From Neckera pumila (taxonomy: Eukaryota > Streptophyta > Bryopsida > Hypnales > Neckeraceae), in NCBI GenBank assembly GCA_963969595.1, contig OZ018410.1:30260913-30324912 (forward strand): DNA of 64,000 nucleotides, given 5' to 3'. Of this stretch, positions 49,430 to 62,425 are shown one piece after another. The notes below the pieces were generated by a model that made no database searches, was not told the origin of the DNA, and saw only the letters and a list, made by a program, of their open reading frames with translations. Each line of letters opens with the position of its first letter. Position 1 is the stretch's first letter. Position numbers and translations under genes: made by a program.

Positions 49430-49847
49430 TTTGTTTGCACACCTTCTATAGTAGCATACTTGTAAATTTTACTCATAACATTTTCTCAACACACGTACTC
49501 TTGCATATGGTGTGACATTCAATAGAGAACAATTTACTACTATAGACAAAGCATTTTCAACACTTGATAGATTGTTCCATTCATCTTTGATACATGCAAT
49601 CACCTTGTCTACTAAGTCAAATAATTTTATAAAGAGTGACAATCTCAGAAAGCGCAGCTTTGGAAGTCTCAAAAAGTCCTATACAAATATGATAGGGCAT
49701 CCATGTACTATTACTGAAGTCGACAGTGAGTGCAAATGTATCATACACCCCTCTCCACTTTGACATCCATAAGTCAAATTTAATGCTTGCAGTGGCACAT
49801 GTAGATAAAGAAGGTAAGACATGTAACTCCGTAGTTTTTGAAAGCAT
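49430..49847 (-). pseudogene. hAT-type transposase remnant
   Basis: On the minus strand, the frame from 49847 reads ATASIKFDLWMSKWRGVYD and DTFALTVDFSNSTWMPYHI, then IGLFETSKAALSE. After a frameshift near 49640 it continues as LFDLVDKVIACIKDEWNNL and ENALSIVVNC. The order 'DLWMS - FALV..F - W.P.H..IGLFE - KVIA..KDE..NL' matches the DDE core of plant hAT transposases, with the Asp of KDEWNNL in the catalytic position. Only about 140 residues are visible; both ends are lost. Confidence 0.6.
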
Positions 49848-49849
49848 TA

Positions 49850-51640
49850 TTTTGTGGAATGTGAACTATCATCAAAGACCTTCTTGACAAAAAAATTGAT
49901 CTTGGAGTTTATATTGAAGCATAGGTCTACATAGCCATGCATTATTATACATCGAAGGGATGCATCCTTTCACAATGAGGTGTATTTAATCATACACTTC
50001 CTTGATTGTATAGCCTTACAAAAATGTGAGTTGGAATTTGTCGAGACTAGATATGACAAACAATGTTTTATATGAGTTGTGGCTTCAATCAATGAATTGA
50101 AGTGTGCAAAAATTGACACAATCAATTAAAAAAATTAAGTTGCCTCAAATTAGATGTGCTATAGATGAATTGGGATGAAAAAATAGAACAGTATTATATA
50201 TAGATTGAAAGATTACAATGTTTGATCACTAGGGGGTTAAAAATTTGAAAGTGAATTGAAGTCTTTCAATCCTCTTTATACATGCTAAATCTAAAATTGT
50301 GGCCATGAAAAAAATATGAAGTTAAATAACACAATATGTATAACCATAATTAATTTATAGTTTTTCAAAATCTATTTTGTAATTTTTTGAAATAAATTTC
50401 TAATGTAATTTTTTACCCAAAGATCCAATGTTTTTTAGGCTCATCTCCAAGAGCCTTAACATTAGAAAATCAGTAGAAAAAAAAAAAAAAAAACTTGCAA
50501 AAGAACTTGAATAGAAAAATATAATTTAAAAAAAAAAAATTGAATTTTGATGCTTAAAATAGAATTTAAGGAAATCCAATTGAAAAATAAAATACCAAAA
50601 AAATAGTATTCATTTGTTAGGAGAAGTTATTAAATTTAAAATTTTAGTTGGCATCGAAATATGGAGCCTTGGGAATTTAGGGCTTAACCCTAAAAGTCCT
50701 TAACATTTTTAATTTTGAAAACATCATTGCTTTTGAAGTGTTACAGGTTTAAATGTTACTAAAGTGTAGAAATCTCAACCATACAATCTTGCAATGTATG
50801 TATTAGATGGCATGAATCAAATTTGGAGTCATTTGGCCTTATAAACTGCCTCGCAACACATTAGAGGTGAAATCCGATTTCTAAACCTACTTACATGAAA
50901 TAATTTTAAAGTATAATGTGCTTCAAAACTAACATACAAACACATTGGCAAAAGAAAAGATTTTACAAATGACTCATGTATTTGCAAAATGGCTTTGAAA
51001 TGTCAAAAGTTGCAAAAAAAAGTTACAAAAAAAACATCTAAGGTAGAATTCCCTACCGAAATGCTTTTGAAACACTTGTAATTTCACAGCTTGATATAAA
51101 ATAATTTCCACAAAAACTAAAAGGCTTCTTAGACACTTATTACTTCTTAGATTGATATGAAATTTTAACCAAACTAGACTAGTATGCAAAACTTTTCCAA
51201 ATTCAAACATTTAACCCGTAAGCGCCTTGGGTGACCAAAAGTGTCCCCACATAGTTTTGAAGTCCACTTCAAAGTGTTGTAACTTTTGTGACAACTCAAC
51301 TAATATTTACTTATTTTATCAGAGTAGTTACCAAAACAACTGTCTTCACAAGCTGTTTCATTTCACCATAATCTTAACATCGTTTTCAGTTTTCAGTTTT
51401 TTACTATTAATGTGAAACTATCACTTTGAAAGAGCATCATTGCATTCTATCAAGATTTGACATCAGTGAGTTTCACAATTCTCAGTTCAAAGAGTTCACC
51501 AAGATCAAAGAGTTCAGCTTACGTGTAAATCCCAGGACCATATCTGTGGTTCAAAATTATGTCAACCTTTTCCAAGTTGTGAATTTCCCAACATGCGATT
51601 GTTCATGAAACAGCTATGATGCAGCTATGAAACACAGTGC
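49850..51640. other. gene-free AT-rich stretch downstream of PRP39
   Basis: Long A runs occur at about 50478-50493 and 50528-50539. TTAACCCTAAAAGTCC (50691) and TTAACCCGTAAGCGCC (51209) resemble left ends of the TTAA-flanked MITEs, but I found no partner ends, so they are not called as elements. No coding sequence is supported. Confidence 0.4.
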
Positions 51641-51831
51641 ATCATTCACAACAAAGTCGATTAGAAATAACAGGGTGACATCTTTCCATAAGATGATTTT
51701 GGGAGCAACCGGTTTACAAATCGACAACTAAATAAATATAACGATAAAGGGTCTGTATTTTTAGATCATGATTCATAATTAAATATAGAACTTCAAGTTC
51801 AAGCCATTAGCGTACCAAGACTACGTTCTTC

Positions 51832-54800
51832 TCAGAAGTAGCTCCCATAATAAACGGTGGCACCGGCTGGCTGAGCTGTTGGTGAAGGAACTGGTGCACG
51901 GTACACAGCTTCCTGAACGTAACTAGCTGCTGGCTGCACTGTTGTGTATGCTTGGATTACCTCCTGCAACAAATACAACCAATCATTAGCAAATACGCAA
52001 AAAGAATAAAGACAAAGAGGACGTAGTGTAGAAATATGCGGATGCTGGAGGAACGTTTCGTCCCAGTTCGAGACCCTCCCATCCACCAATCCACCAATGC
52101 GCGAAGAAAAAACACACAGATGTGCAAGTACACTTGCAAAATGCAAGAAATCATGCCCCAAACCATCGTTACTACCCTCCTGAGCTCCACCCGATCAATT
52201 CCATCAATTATTTACCAGGTAGGCTCGTGTAAACCATTGTCTGATGATTATCGCACTGTCTGCATAACAAATTTAAGGTATCTGAGTAGAATCTCCAAAG
52301 GCAGGACTGGACTTCACCTGAGGTGCATATGCTGGAGCATAGCCAGCGTATACGGTCTGTTGTTGAGGAACAGAAGCCTGTGGTTGTGGAGCATATGTTG
52401 TATAACCGCCGTAGGTTGCGTAGCTTTGAGTCCATTGCTGGGGCTGCACTTGTGGAGTTGGTTGTTGAGCTGCTTGCTGCCATCCTTGGGAATGTGACTG
52501 CACATAGCCAGTTGTTGGAGCATACGCAGTAGCCCATTGCACCTGCCCGTTACTTACCACTGAAGCAGGTGTCACAGTGGTAACCACATACGGCTTAAGA
52601 ATTTTGGCACGATCTTGACCAGCAACTTCCCCAGATGGTCTCTTCTTAGAATCAAGAGTACTCTTCCGCGATGGGAAGAGATGCCTATGTCGCGCCTCAG
52701 CTTTCCTGATTGCCTCGAAATCTCCAAGAAGGTCGACAAACTGCGAAATTTCCGGAAACAATGTGTAAGACCCAGCTTTAGACTCGAAATGAAAATTGCC
52801 AAGAAAATTCCAGTTTCGCCTTAGCAGGCACACAAAAGAACGTCGTAGAAAATATATTCTTCATGCAAGATATGAAAATAGACGGTGTATGGTGCAGAAC
52901 CCCCTCTTTCTGAAAGAGGGAGAACTCACCAGTCACCTAGCTGTACTCCCAACAACTCACGGGAGACTGCCTTGCAGATCAAAATCCACAAGAAAATTAT
53001 CAAAAAAGACCGCCAGCTGACTGAATCGCCTCAGATTTACAACTGGTTTCAAAAGATAACATCTTCAATTTACCTACGTTCTAATTTTCAGGCACGTGAA
53101 CTTCGATCCAAGGAGTAGGGCAGCTCTGAACTTAACATTCACAAAGGCGTCATACTATACAGGATCATGAGAGAAAGTCTTTGCAAACAAGAACTACTCA
53201 TGTAAAAAATTACCAAGATACCTCCTTCAGAAGAAACGTTCATGCGGAATAATACTCTTTTCTCATTGTTAGTTGAAAAGTTCTTCAATGTTCATGCAAA
53301 ATAATACAGAAGTACATTCATTCATTCACAAGAGCCAAAATAACAGATTAACAATCCTACCTCAAGATGAACGCAGGAAATTTCTTCACGCTCAGCAAAA
53401 AGTAAACCGGGAGAACCATCGGGCCTAAGTGGGGTCGAGGCTTGCTCTACCAGAGCGTCAACACGCTTAACAAGATCTGGTCCAGCATGTGTTGCCTCAA
53501 AGTATATAGCTGCCTGGCGACATTCCACATTGGTCGGTTCAGTTATACCTTCCATATATGCTACTACAGACGTTAAAAGATAGATAGAACTTATTAAGTC
53601 ATCATTTCACTCCCGTGGCTGCCCATTAGTTCAGGGAAATCAAACCTATTTCAATTCAACCTGTTTGTACCTTAGCTTCCTATGAAAAATTGATCTGGAA
53701 TTATATTCTTATTCAATCAAACAAATAATTAGCCAACTGTAATTATTAGGGACGTTTGAGTCTGCTACCGAGGTAGTGACATATGAATGTTGAAGGAGTC
53801 TTCCATCAAATTAAAAAGGCATCTAACTACAAGACAGAAATCAAACCACGAGCCCAAAATCAAGCAACCCAGAGGCTCTATGAAAACGCCAGCCACACGG
53901 AAAGATAAATCACGTTGATAAAATGACCATCACCTCGAGATAAATAAATGATAAGCTTCAAAGTAAAATTGTTCAGTCTCTTCGATGACAACCCATACCT
54001 CCCACAAAACTTTTGAGGTTGGCAAATGGTCCAAAGCTGTCGAGAATACTTCCCGCACCTTGCCCTCACTCTTCAAAACCTGCAAGGCAGACCACTTAAC
54101 AAGCTAGGCAGGACACAAAACTGCTGAAAAAATGTGAAAGAAACCCTGACCAGGCTCACCATTAGACGCACAAACACGCAAGCAAAGCAAAATTCTGCAA
54201 TTTCACAAATTACTTACCTGATCGAGGAAGCGGGAATACTGAATATACACTACTGCTAGAGCTCGACAATCCTCTTTTAGTTTTTCAGATTGAAGAGCAG
54301 CATCAAAGACAGAACAGGCAGCTTCTGCATTTCCCTGCGCAAAATCGCATCACTTAGCGACATCAAGATGCAAATATCAGCTAATTTAAGAAAGTTAATA
54401 ATGTGCTGAAGCCAATAAGGCACAATGAATGGTAATCGTGATCTCCGTACAACCTAATCAAGATTCTTTTATCTTATAGTTTCTGTACATAAAAACGCCA
54501 ATTGCTTGATACCTGACGGTGCTCAAAATTGGCTTGTTTGACAAAGACTTCGAGGAGCCCTGGGACCAACTCGTTTCTCAAGGTTTCGTAAGCAACTCGA
54601 GCACCATCCACATCACCATGCTGCTCTCTGAACCTTGCTGCAAAAAGGTGAATTTCGGGACGCCGCTGTTTACAAACAAAAGCCCATGTAGTTCAGTCAA
54701 GAGGTACATAAATCAGGATCAAGAACATTTAGCATCTAGTTTCTCATACTATAAAAATCATCAGACGGAGATGCATAACCTTTACGAAAATGTCTGTTGC

Positions 54801-57800
54801 GCGCAGAAGGCCATTCAAAGCCAACTCCGTTTTTCCTTCGATGTCCATGCGCAGAACAAAGCGGATCCAATAATCGGGATAATTTGCACATGCAATGAGG
54901 CACCTTTCGTACAATTTTACAGTCTGCACAATACATACACACCGTTTAAGCAAATGAAACATTGCTACAAACCTCCAAATTAATCACAAAACAAACGATA
55001 GCTTCCAACTAGACGATTTCAAAGTGAGGCATTTTTGTGGCACATTACATCCAAAACTCTCACCTTGTCGAGACTTCCTTCCTTTTCAATAAAATCCAAA
55101 TAGCGATGCCAGTTTGCAAGTTGTGCCTCGTCTAATGGTTTGACGTGGAAATAGGGCCTCCGTATGGCTATCTCAAAGTCTCTGATCTTTGAATCCCACT
55201 CCTTCGCAGCCTTGTAATAGTTCTCTCTTACTGCCAGATACTCTTCTAGTTCCTTGCTATCACCGGATTCCACTTCTTTGTCAGAGCTAGCAGCCCTATC
55301 TGGGGCTTCAGATGGCGCAGAAACTTCAGCATCAGGGAGAGGAACATCTCCTTGGGACTCAGCTGGTTTTGCTTCAGCTGCGACTGCGGCTGCAGTCTCC
55401 TCAGCTGTCCTCAAATCTGACAAAGGTCGACTATGTGCAATCTGCTTGAAACTGTTACAACATTTTGACAAAAAGATCAAGCAATCAGATAACTCAACAC
55501 AAATAACCTGGAGACCAACAATTCATGGGTGACATCATCGTTATATTTTGACCATGCAAAGACTTCAAGCAGGAATACAGAAGTTTTCGTTCTAGCTACA
55601 CAATGGAGGTTGACAACATCCGCTAGCCTTGCTAGTAATTAGTAGTCATCAAAAGCATGCCGTGAGGGTGTGAGGTCCTGCTGATTAAACAGTTGAGGTC
55701 TATCAGGATGTCAGACCTGGTATTATATCGATCAAGATGCTGGAGGGGAATCTGAAGAATACGAGTGTAGATCTGTGCCAGGCGACTCCACTCCAATTGT
55801 GAGTATTCAAACTCGATAAATTTGTCCCACAAGAGGTGCGAAAGATAATCAGTCCCCACAAAAGACACTCCTCGCTCTAATATCCTGTCAGCCATAGCAA
55901 CAACGAAGCATGAAAGGACCTGGATGGAGAGACCCCGAACCCCTTCAATCTATGACTTACTTTGCTTTATCTCCATCAGAGGAGGATAAGGACAGAGTTG
56001 TAAGGAAGAACTTTCATTGTAACTTGCTTTTCAGACTTCCAAATAGAAGCTCAGATGCTCTGCATTTACCTTCCTGCCAAACCACACTATGTCCGACCAT
56101 GTAGCGGCGATCAGGGTGCCTCTCTTTGCCCTCAAACTGGACCCGTAATCTTCCACAGCAGCATTTAGACGTAAAATTCAGTAGAGCACGCACACATCGC
56201 GCGGTACCTCAACCAGTGTTAAGTTGAGATGCGTAAACATAAATTGACATGAAAGCACAAGCACTTGCCTTATGTCTATTTGATGATACCAAAAAGAATG
56301 GAGTGACAAAAAAACAAACCACACTGCTGCTTAGAACCTAATATATTTGATTTTATAACAAAAGCGTACGGTTTCAGTTACGAGATCCTACGAAGTGGAA
56401 ACTGAGGGCTCCGCCAACATCAGACCATCTCTTTGCAGAGACAGCAAATTAAGGGCAGGATGAAAAGCTGCAGCAAGACCAGACACAGGTCAGAAAGACA
56501 CACACATCAATTATTCATGTACTAATAGATGAAATCGACAAGACATCCAAATCAAGGATGGCCATTGTCTCTCTTCCAGACAAAAAATAATACATCCAGA
56601 CTCGAGTAAAAATAAGAAAATCCAACACACCTTCTGGTCATCTCGGGATTGTCGAACTTCTCCATCGCATGTGCGCTGTAGTGCATCCAGATGTCCACGG
56701 AATATGTCACAGCTTTCACAGCTCGCTCATAGACGCCCACTATCTTTTCAGGTGTTCCGAGCTTTGCTTCGTGGTCAGTGTACTTCTTCCAGTAACCATA
56801 ACAGAGCGGAAATTCTCCAAGAAACGCATCGTAAGCTTTTTCAATCTTACCGATATTTTCCTGCAAAGAACAAAACAAAGCACATGCAGAAACTTAGGTA
56901 GCTGCAAAAGTCTAGATTTTATTTTAAATTACAGAATCGAACAAATACAACGATGACCGAGCAGTTGTAAGCAGCTGGACTGCCTCTACATTTAAACTAA
57001 ATGGATCAAATGACAAAGAAACGAAGATAAGATCATTACGCATGAGCAAAGTATAATGTTTCTGTATAGTCGAGTCGAGTCCATGCGTTTTCTCAACTTC
57101 CAAACCGAAATGTCACTGGTAGAAAAGGTTGATTCCTCAATGAGAGGTGATTTGCCTCAGAACAATTCTACGTAAACAGGCAAGGCAAATGCACTTAGAA
57201 CAAAGAATTTATCAAGGGACTCACCGACTTCTCTGTTTCTTGGATAAGTTCCGTCCATGCACTGAAGTCTGCTGCATTATCCTTCACCAAACCCCATAGG
57301 CGTTCCTCTTCGCTGGTTGGAGCTGTAATAAGAGAATGGCGGAAAGCAGAGAGTCAGTGTCAATTTGTAGTTCATTTACTCTCAGGTATCCCCTGATAAA
57401 AGTAGATTTTCCCGACTACACATTTGCTGTTAATTGAATAGTAGATGCTGATAAAGAAACGAAAAATTAACGTAAGAATCTGTAAGCGAAAGATGAAATG
57501 ACAGTTGCAGAGTCGGTGGCTTTGGTGATCAAGTATAGGCCTCCTAATTTCCTATTAATTTCCAAAGTCATAATTGCAAATGAGGTTGTTCAAGCGGAGT
57601 CCGAAATTATAAGCATGATATTGATTCGCATGAACTTTTTGGTCTTTACATGAACAGGCCGTTCAAGAAAAGCACGAGATTTCAAACATGACACTGACTC
57701 ACATGAACATTTTCATGATTAAATGAGCTTAGCGACTTCACACATCAGGGCATATGGTTTCTGCTAATCCTAAAGTTACAGACTCAATCCTTCAGATTCA

Positions 57801-58106
57801 GACTGATGCAATAACTCATGCGAATTTCTCACAGCCTCGACAGAAGGTGGATTTTGAGTAATTTTCTGCAAGAAAATGTACATATTTACCAATAACGTCT
57901 TCAACAATCAAGTCCTCAACGACGACGTCTTCAACAGATGGCCGCACTTGACCGTCCAAACGGGGCACAGCATTACCATTGCCATACCCGATGCCCTCAT
58001 GCTCAGCAGCCACGTCTTTTACGATCTCCAATACAGGAGCAGCTTCCGTCATGGCCACATCCCCTTCCGCTGGTGCAGCCACTGTCATGGCTGCTTGATC
58101 TCCCAT
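51832..58106 (-). CDS. PRP39: pre-mRNA-processing factor 39 (U1 snRNP-associated, HAT-repeat protein)
   Basis: Twelve exons join in frame to 767 residues: 58106-57890, 57322-57225, 56860-56631, 55884-55717, 55451-55064, 54923-54780, 54665-54513, 54334-54218, 54079-53999, 53513-53361, 52740-52318, 51963-51832. All introns are GT-AG. PRP39 helps U1 snRNP recognise 5' splice sites in the nucleus. The N-terminus (about 70 residues) is acidic and low in complexity. HAT (half-a-TPR) repeats fill about residues 75-580, with motifs such as [64 protein letters not shown] and [10 protein letters not shown]. An Ala/Glu/Ser linker sits in exon 5. A basic patch (SKKRP, about 614) and a Gln/Tyr/Pro/Ala-rich tail close the protein. 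The ATG at 58106 is the first in frame and has A at -3 and G at +4. The ortholog call is strong; exon edges were set by eye. Confidence 0.88.
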
Positions 58107-60128
58107 ACTTTCGATCGCACAATAGTGAACCCTACAGAAATACTCCGTCCACCTTTCGTAGACAAATACAACAAAGCACAGCCTCCAACTTCGAAAATGT
58201 GCACTGAACCTTTTCTCCACTCGAAAAAGCTATAACAACAGAAAAATCTCAAAGTTTTCTTCAATAATTCTCCAAAGATCCACCAGAAACTCTCGACAAC
58301 CAATGTGAACCTGCCGCGCGGGCCCGTTTTAATGCTCTCTTCGATCTCTGGAAATTGACGACACAGGTGATGTTCGTAGTACTCGTTTGGTCTCAATAGC
58401 TAGCAACTGGTGGAAACGGCGGTGGGAAATTGGACGATGAATGTTAACAAACCCCGGCCGTTGCAGAAAGAGCTTCGGCGATGATAGCTCAGAGTTAGCA
58501 ATGATGGACGCTTGGACAACTGACAACAATGGAATGCACCAGCAAAACAACAAGAGGAAGAAGATGAAGGCAGCTGCAGTTTCTTTCCAACTAAGAAGTG
58601 AAAGATGTCTTTAAGAAGAAAAAGAAAAGGAAAGGGCTCCGTGCCAGTCTTGGCGCCTTCGGTTCGCATTCTCGATGGTTCGGTTGTTCGCACTTCGCAC
58701 ATGATGGCCATCCTGGTTCCCTTCAACTGACTGCCCGACAAAATTAATTAATCACAACTCTAAAATTACTTTTGTAAGAGAAGTTCAGACTTGTAATTTA
58801 TAGTCCAAGAGCACTTTAAATTTCAAATGTTGTAACTTAGACTAAGTACCGACTGGTGTGTCCTAAGGTAACTACACCTAAAATCGCACAGTTACGATTG
58901 TTCAAACATTTTCAGCATGGATCCCATTATTGTATTGAAAAAGTTTTTGTGGAGTTTGTTCATAGTCAAATGGAGATTCTAGATTCTCTTAGAATGTAAG
59001 TTTTGGACACAATGTGAATAAACTACAAATTTTCAAAGTACTGGAAATAGGTACACTTCAAATTGACATAGACTTTCATGAATAGTGGAAGTATAGCAAC
59101 AATAAAGGTCTACTTCATTTACAAATTTTCAATCAGTTTACAAAGTTATAGCAACTGTGTAACTACCATTACAAAGTTTAGCAACTTTAGGAAGCTCTAG
59201 CATACTCAAAAATGAGCCAATTTCGAAACCACAAATTGTGTTGGAATCTCAAGGAAGTACACTTCAACTTCTAAACCAGTGAAAATGTAAAATTCAAAAC
59301 CATACAACAATTTAGATTTCTTTTATACATTATCTACCATCCTTTGGAAAGGAATCAAATTTTTTTTGCAATGGGGTAAGGAATTTAAGCAAGAAATCAT
59401 ACAAGCAATTCAAGTGGTGTGGAATGAAGTGTCTCTACAACAGCTACAAACAATCATTTTGAACATGCCCAATCAAGTGTGAGCAGAAATTTTGGCAAAA
59501 GGTGGTACTACTAGATGATAGATAGTATACCAAAAACTTCCAAAATGTTGTATGTTTTTAAATTTCACATTTTCATATTTATTATGGTGATAAAGTACTA
59601 TTCTAGAGCTACAATTCCAATGCAACTTGCGGTTTGGAAATTGATTCATTTTGAGCATGATACGGCTTATTAAAGTTTAGGAATTTGCTAGTGAAAATTG
59701 CCAGAAAGCAAAAATTTGTAAATGAAGTCAATTAATTTGTATATTTTAGGCAAGGATCTAGGCTTTATGGTTTTTAGAAAGTGGTCAATTTTAGATGCAG
59801 TTACCTTATTCATGTGTGACAACAATTTATGAAAGTCGATCACACTATCCGTAGAATAATGAAATTACCATAGCCAGATTGAATAGTTAAAAGTTAAAGT
59901 TAGATCACACTATCCATAGAATAATAAAATTACCATATCCAGGTTGAAAAGTTAAAAGTTAAAGTTAATTCTAATATACAGTAAGGTCTACTTCATTTAC
60001 AAATTTTTGCTTTCTAAAACCGCACAGCCTAGATCTTTGCCTAAAATATTAACTTTAATTTCTAATATTAGAATTTGACATTCACAGAAGTTAGCTTTGG
60101 TCAGCAAGACTATTGTTGATATTCTAAA
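58107..60128. other. PRP39 5' region and gene-free AT-rich DNA beyond it
   Basis: 58107-58740 is less AT-rich and presumably holds the leader and promoter of PRP39; no clear TATA box was found on the minus strand. From 58740 the DNA is AT-rich. AGCAAAAATTTGTAAATGAAG (about 59706) and the 'AGGCAA-GATCTAGGCT' block (about 59747) recur inverted at 59989-60047 with the two blocks in swapped order. Confidence 0.4.
59838..59967. repeat. tandem duplication, two units of 65 bp
   Basis: Units 59838-59902 and 59903-59967 both begin GATCACACTATCC and end GTTAAAAGTTAAAGTTA. They differ at only a few positions, so the duplication is fairly recent. Confidence 0.85.
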
Positions 60129-60295
60129 CAAAGTGCTTGTGGCTGTTGACAAACAAACACTAGTAGAAAATTCAGTTTTTCTGTTGTTTTGGTCAACAGA
60201 TTTCTGTCAGAAATAGACCGGATCAACAAGACCAAAACAACCAAAAAATTGAATTTTCTACTAGTCTTTGTTTGTCAAAAGCCACAAGCACTTTG
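60129..60295. repeat. 167-bp near-palindrome (hairpin-forming MITE or precursor)
   Basis: The left arm begins CAAAGTGCTTGTGGCTG and continues ACAAACAAACACTAGTAGAA. The right arm is its complement, ending TTGTCAAAAGCCACAAGCACTTTG. Inner arms (GTTGTTTTGGTC and GACCAAAACAAC) also pair, leaving a loop of roughly 30-40 bases. ACTAGTAGAAAATTCA near the arm middle recalls CACTA-type ends, but TAGTC replaces TAGTG on the right. Confidence 0.75.
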
Positions 60296-60339
60296 ACTAC
60301 AAGCAAGATTTATGGGCAAATCTAGGCAAAATGTATAGG

Positions 60340-60840
60340 GGCATTCATGTTTGAAGTTGCAGTAACAAAGAAGATCCCAATCAATCAACTTATTGATGCT
60401 CCTTCAGGCTTCAACACTTGCAGCAAGGAAGAAGTCATCAAAAAGAATATGATGCACGAGTTTATGCACATGCCTAACAAGACAACAAAGTAAGTGCTTT
60501 GCAAAGCCAACGAGGTGGAAAGACATCGAGAAAGGAGAGTTTTTTATAATCAATGGACAGCACAACATGGACGCCAGCAAATTTATGGGCGACCTGGAGA
60601 ATAAATTGGACGAGTACATGCTAAAGGAATTTAGACGTGGAATTGCTTTGTAGTTTGGACAAATAATACAAAGATGTTGTGGTCCATCTCAACTTTCTAC
60701 AATCAGGTCAATCACTTTTAGGCTATAGATTAACCTTCCTGGGCCATTAATATTCTAGGAGCTAGGATTGTTTGGAAAACATGGACAGCCCAAAGAATCC
60801 CCAAAGAGGCGGTCATTGTCAAGACACTTTCTGCTTAAAG
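60340..60840 (+). pseudogene. fragment of the same MULE-like family as 24.5-36.2 kb
   Basis: Readable pieces are FMFEVAVTKKIPINQLIDAP, then FIINGQHNMDASKFMGDLE and KLDEYMLKEFRRG. After a frame change come WAINILGARIVWKTW-like words, which match ANILGARTIWMNIGNPKNQ at about 25220-25290. Several stops and shifts are present. It shows that the family is multicopy here. Confidence 0.5.
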
Positions 60841-61663
60841 CATTTAAGCAAAAAATTTCAGTTCAATTCAATTTAAGTCGTAATCAATCTTATATATCAT
60901 ATTCCATTCTTTAGTTGATACTTTTGATTCATTTATATTCAATTTTGTATTCAAGGTGCTTTGATCTATATGAATCTTTGATCTTGGTTGAGATTTGGAC
61001 ACCAACACCAATTACCAAAAGAATCACAAGGTATTCAAATTATTTTCTCTCAAGAACTAGTATCATTGGAGAGATTGAGAGGGTTGAAATTCAGGTGATT
61101 CCTTTGAACAAAATGAAGTTCAAGTCAAAGTAAAAAGTTTATTGAGTATTCATCAATATTGTGTAGGATTTATTGAGCATTGAAAACTAAACCTTGAGAA
61201 TTTTTTTTATATTGTGAAATTGTATTCAAAATTGAATCTAATATGTCTTTTTTCCAAAAAATACTATGACTACTTGCAAAATAAGATGTTCTATAACTTT
61301 CACAATACTAATCTAAATGAAATGAATCAATTACTCTATATATTGACAAAAATATAATCTATAAAAAATAAAGTTTTAAAATCTTTATTTCAAGTTTTGT
61401 GATTTTATTACTGAGAGAGAGTGACTACTTTGAACTTTATGTGGCATAACTTTTGCTCCCATGCATCAATTTAAAAAAAAATTATATAATGAGTAATCAA
61501 ATATGTTATCTATATTATGAATAAAACTAAAACATCATACCAAAAATTGAGATTATAGGAACCTAACAAACCTTCAAAACTCTGTGGTGCAAAAATTTAG
61601 GTTAAGAGGATTCAAAGTCTAAAAACCTGTTGTGTAACAAGGTACAAAACAAACTTTTTCACT
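60841..61663. other. AT-rich stretch with worn MITE-like sequence
   Basis: No gene is supported. The segment 61255-61570 resembles the interior of the TTAA-flanked MITEs (for example GGCATAACTTTTGCTCC and ATTGAGATTATAGGAACCT against GGCATAACTTTTGCTCC and ATTGAGCTCATAGGAACCT in the neighbouring copy), so an older copy lies here without clear ends. Confidence 0.4.
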
Positions 61664-61667
61664 TTAA

Positions 61668-62244
61668 CCCCTAAAGTCCCAAGGCCATTTTTCTGTCAAA
61701 AATCACTCAAAACTGCTACTTTTGTTGCGTTCATCTAAAAGATGAGAAAATTTTTTTTTTTTTAGAAAATAACCGTAGGATCTTATACTACACTTTTACA
61801 GATCATGTAGTAAAAATTTTGTGGTGTTTGACCGTACGGATTGAAAGATATCAGCATTCAAAGTGAAAGAAAAAGTTTTTTTCAAGAAGATGCTCTCATT
61901 GCCCGAAAAACAAGATTGTCCATAACTTTCTCATAAAAAGTCCAAATGAAATGAATCAAAGCTTCCCAAATAGGCAAAAATATAATCTATAAGGAAAAAA
62001 AATTAAAAAAATTAAATTAAATTTTTTGCAAAATTTTTTTGCTGCCCCTTCTCCCCTGTTTTGAGCTTGTTTGGGCATAACTTTTGCTCCCGGGCACCGA
62101 TTGAAATAAAAATTACATTCCCCAAAAGCTAATAAGTTTTTCTATCTTATGGGAAAGTTTCAGAAAGTTTCATTAAAAATTGAGCTCATAGGAACCTGCC
62201 CAAAATCCATTTTGTCCCCCGTAGGGACAATGGGACTTTAGGGG
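61668..62244. mobile_element. TTAA-flanked MITE (piggyBac-like), copy 3, 577 bp
   Basis: It begins CCCCTAAAGTCCCAAGG and ends CAATGGGACTTTAGGGG, bounded by TTAA at 61664-61667 and 62245-62248. The terminal 13 bases form a perfect inverted repeat (CCCCTAAAGTCCC). A subterminal hairpin, GTCCCCCGTAGGGAC, matches the one in copy 1. The interior aligns with copy 1 minus its central extra block. Confidence 0.68.
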
Positions 62245-62248
62245 TTAA

Positions 62249-62425
62249 ATCTTGATATTTTACAATCTACATGATAATTTTTTTCACACATTCTCATACA
62301 AATCTAATGCAAGATCTATAATAAACATGCCAAAAAGTGTTTTTTTTCAATGTAGCTCTTTGTACTAGAAATGATAGTTTTGTAGTATTTTTTGATACAA
62401 TATAGTCTTGAACATTAAGGGCAGG
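62249..62425. mobile_element. right-hand part of another TTAA MITE, apparently interrupted by copy 3
   Basis: The segment resembles the last 170 bases of the element at 40428-41351 (AGAAATGATAGTTTTGTAG-, TAGTCTTGAACATTAAGGGCAGG against TAGTCATGAAACTTTAGGGG) and ends at TTAA 62426-62429. Its left portion is displaced by copy 3, suggesting insertion of one MITE into another at a TTAA. Confidence 0.4.

Noticed and set aside
50691..51225. Two left-end-like MITE sequences downstream of PRP39
   Set aside because: TTAACCCTAAAAGTCC and TTAACCCGTAAGCGCC face the same way and no complementary right ends were found.
52036..52497. 153-codon plus-strand frame across the last exons of PRP39
   Set aside because: It spans exon-intron borders of the well-supported PRP39 gene and is a shadow of the Gln/Tyr-rich exon.
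58107..58220. In-frame extension of PRP39 upstream of the ATG at 58106
   Set aside because: The extension starts with GTG and contains no earlier ATG. The sequence is Phe/Cys-rich and unlike PRP39 N-termini, so it is taken as leader.
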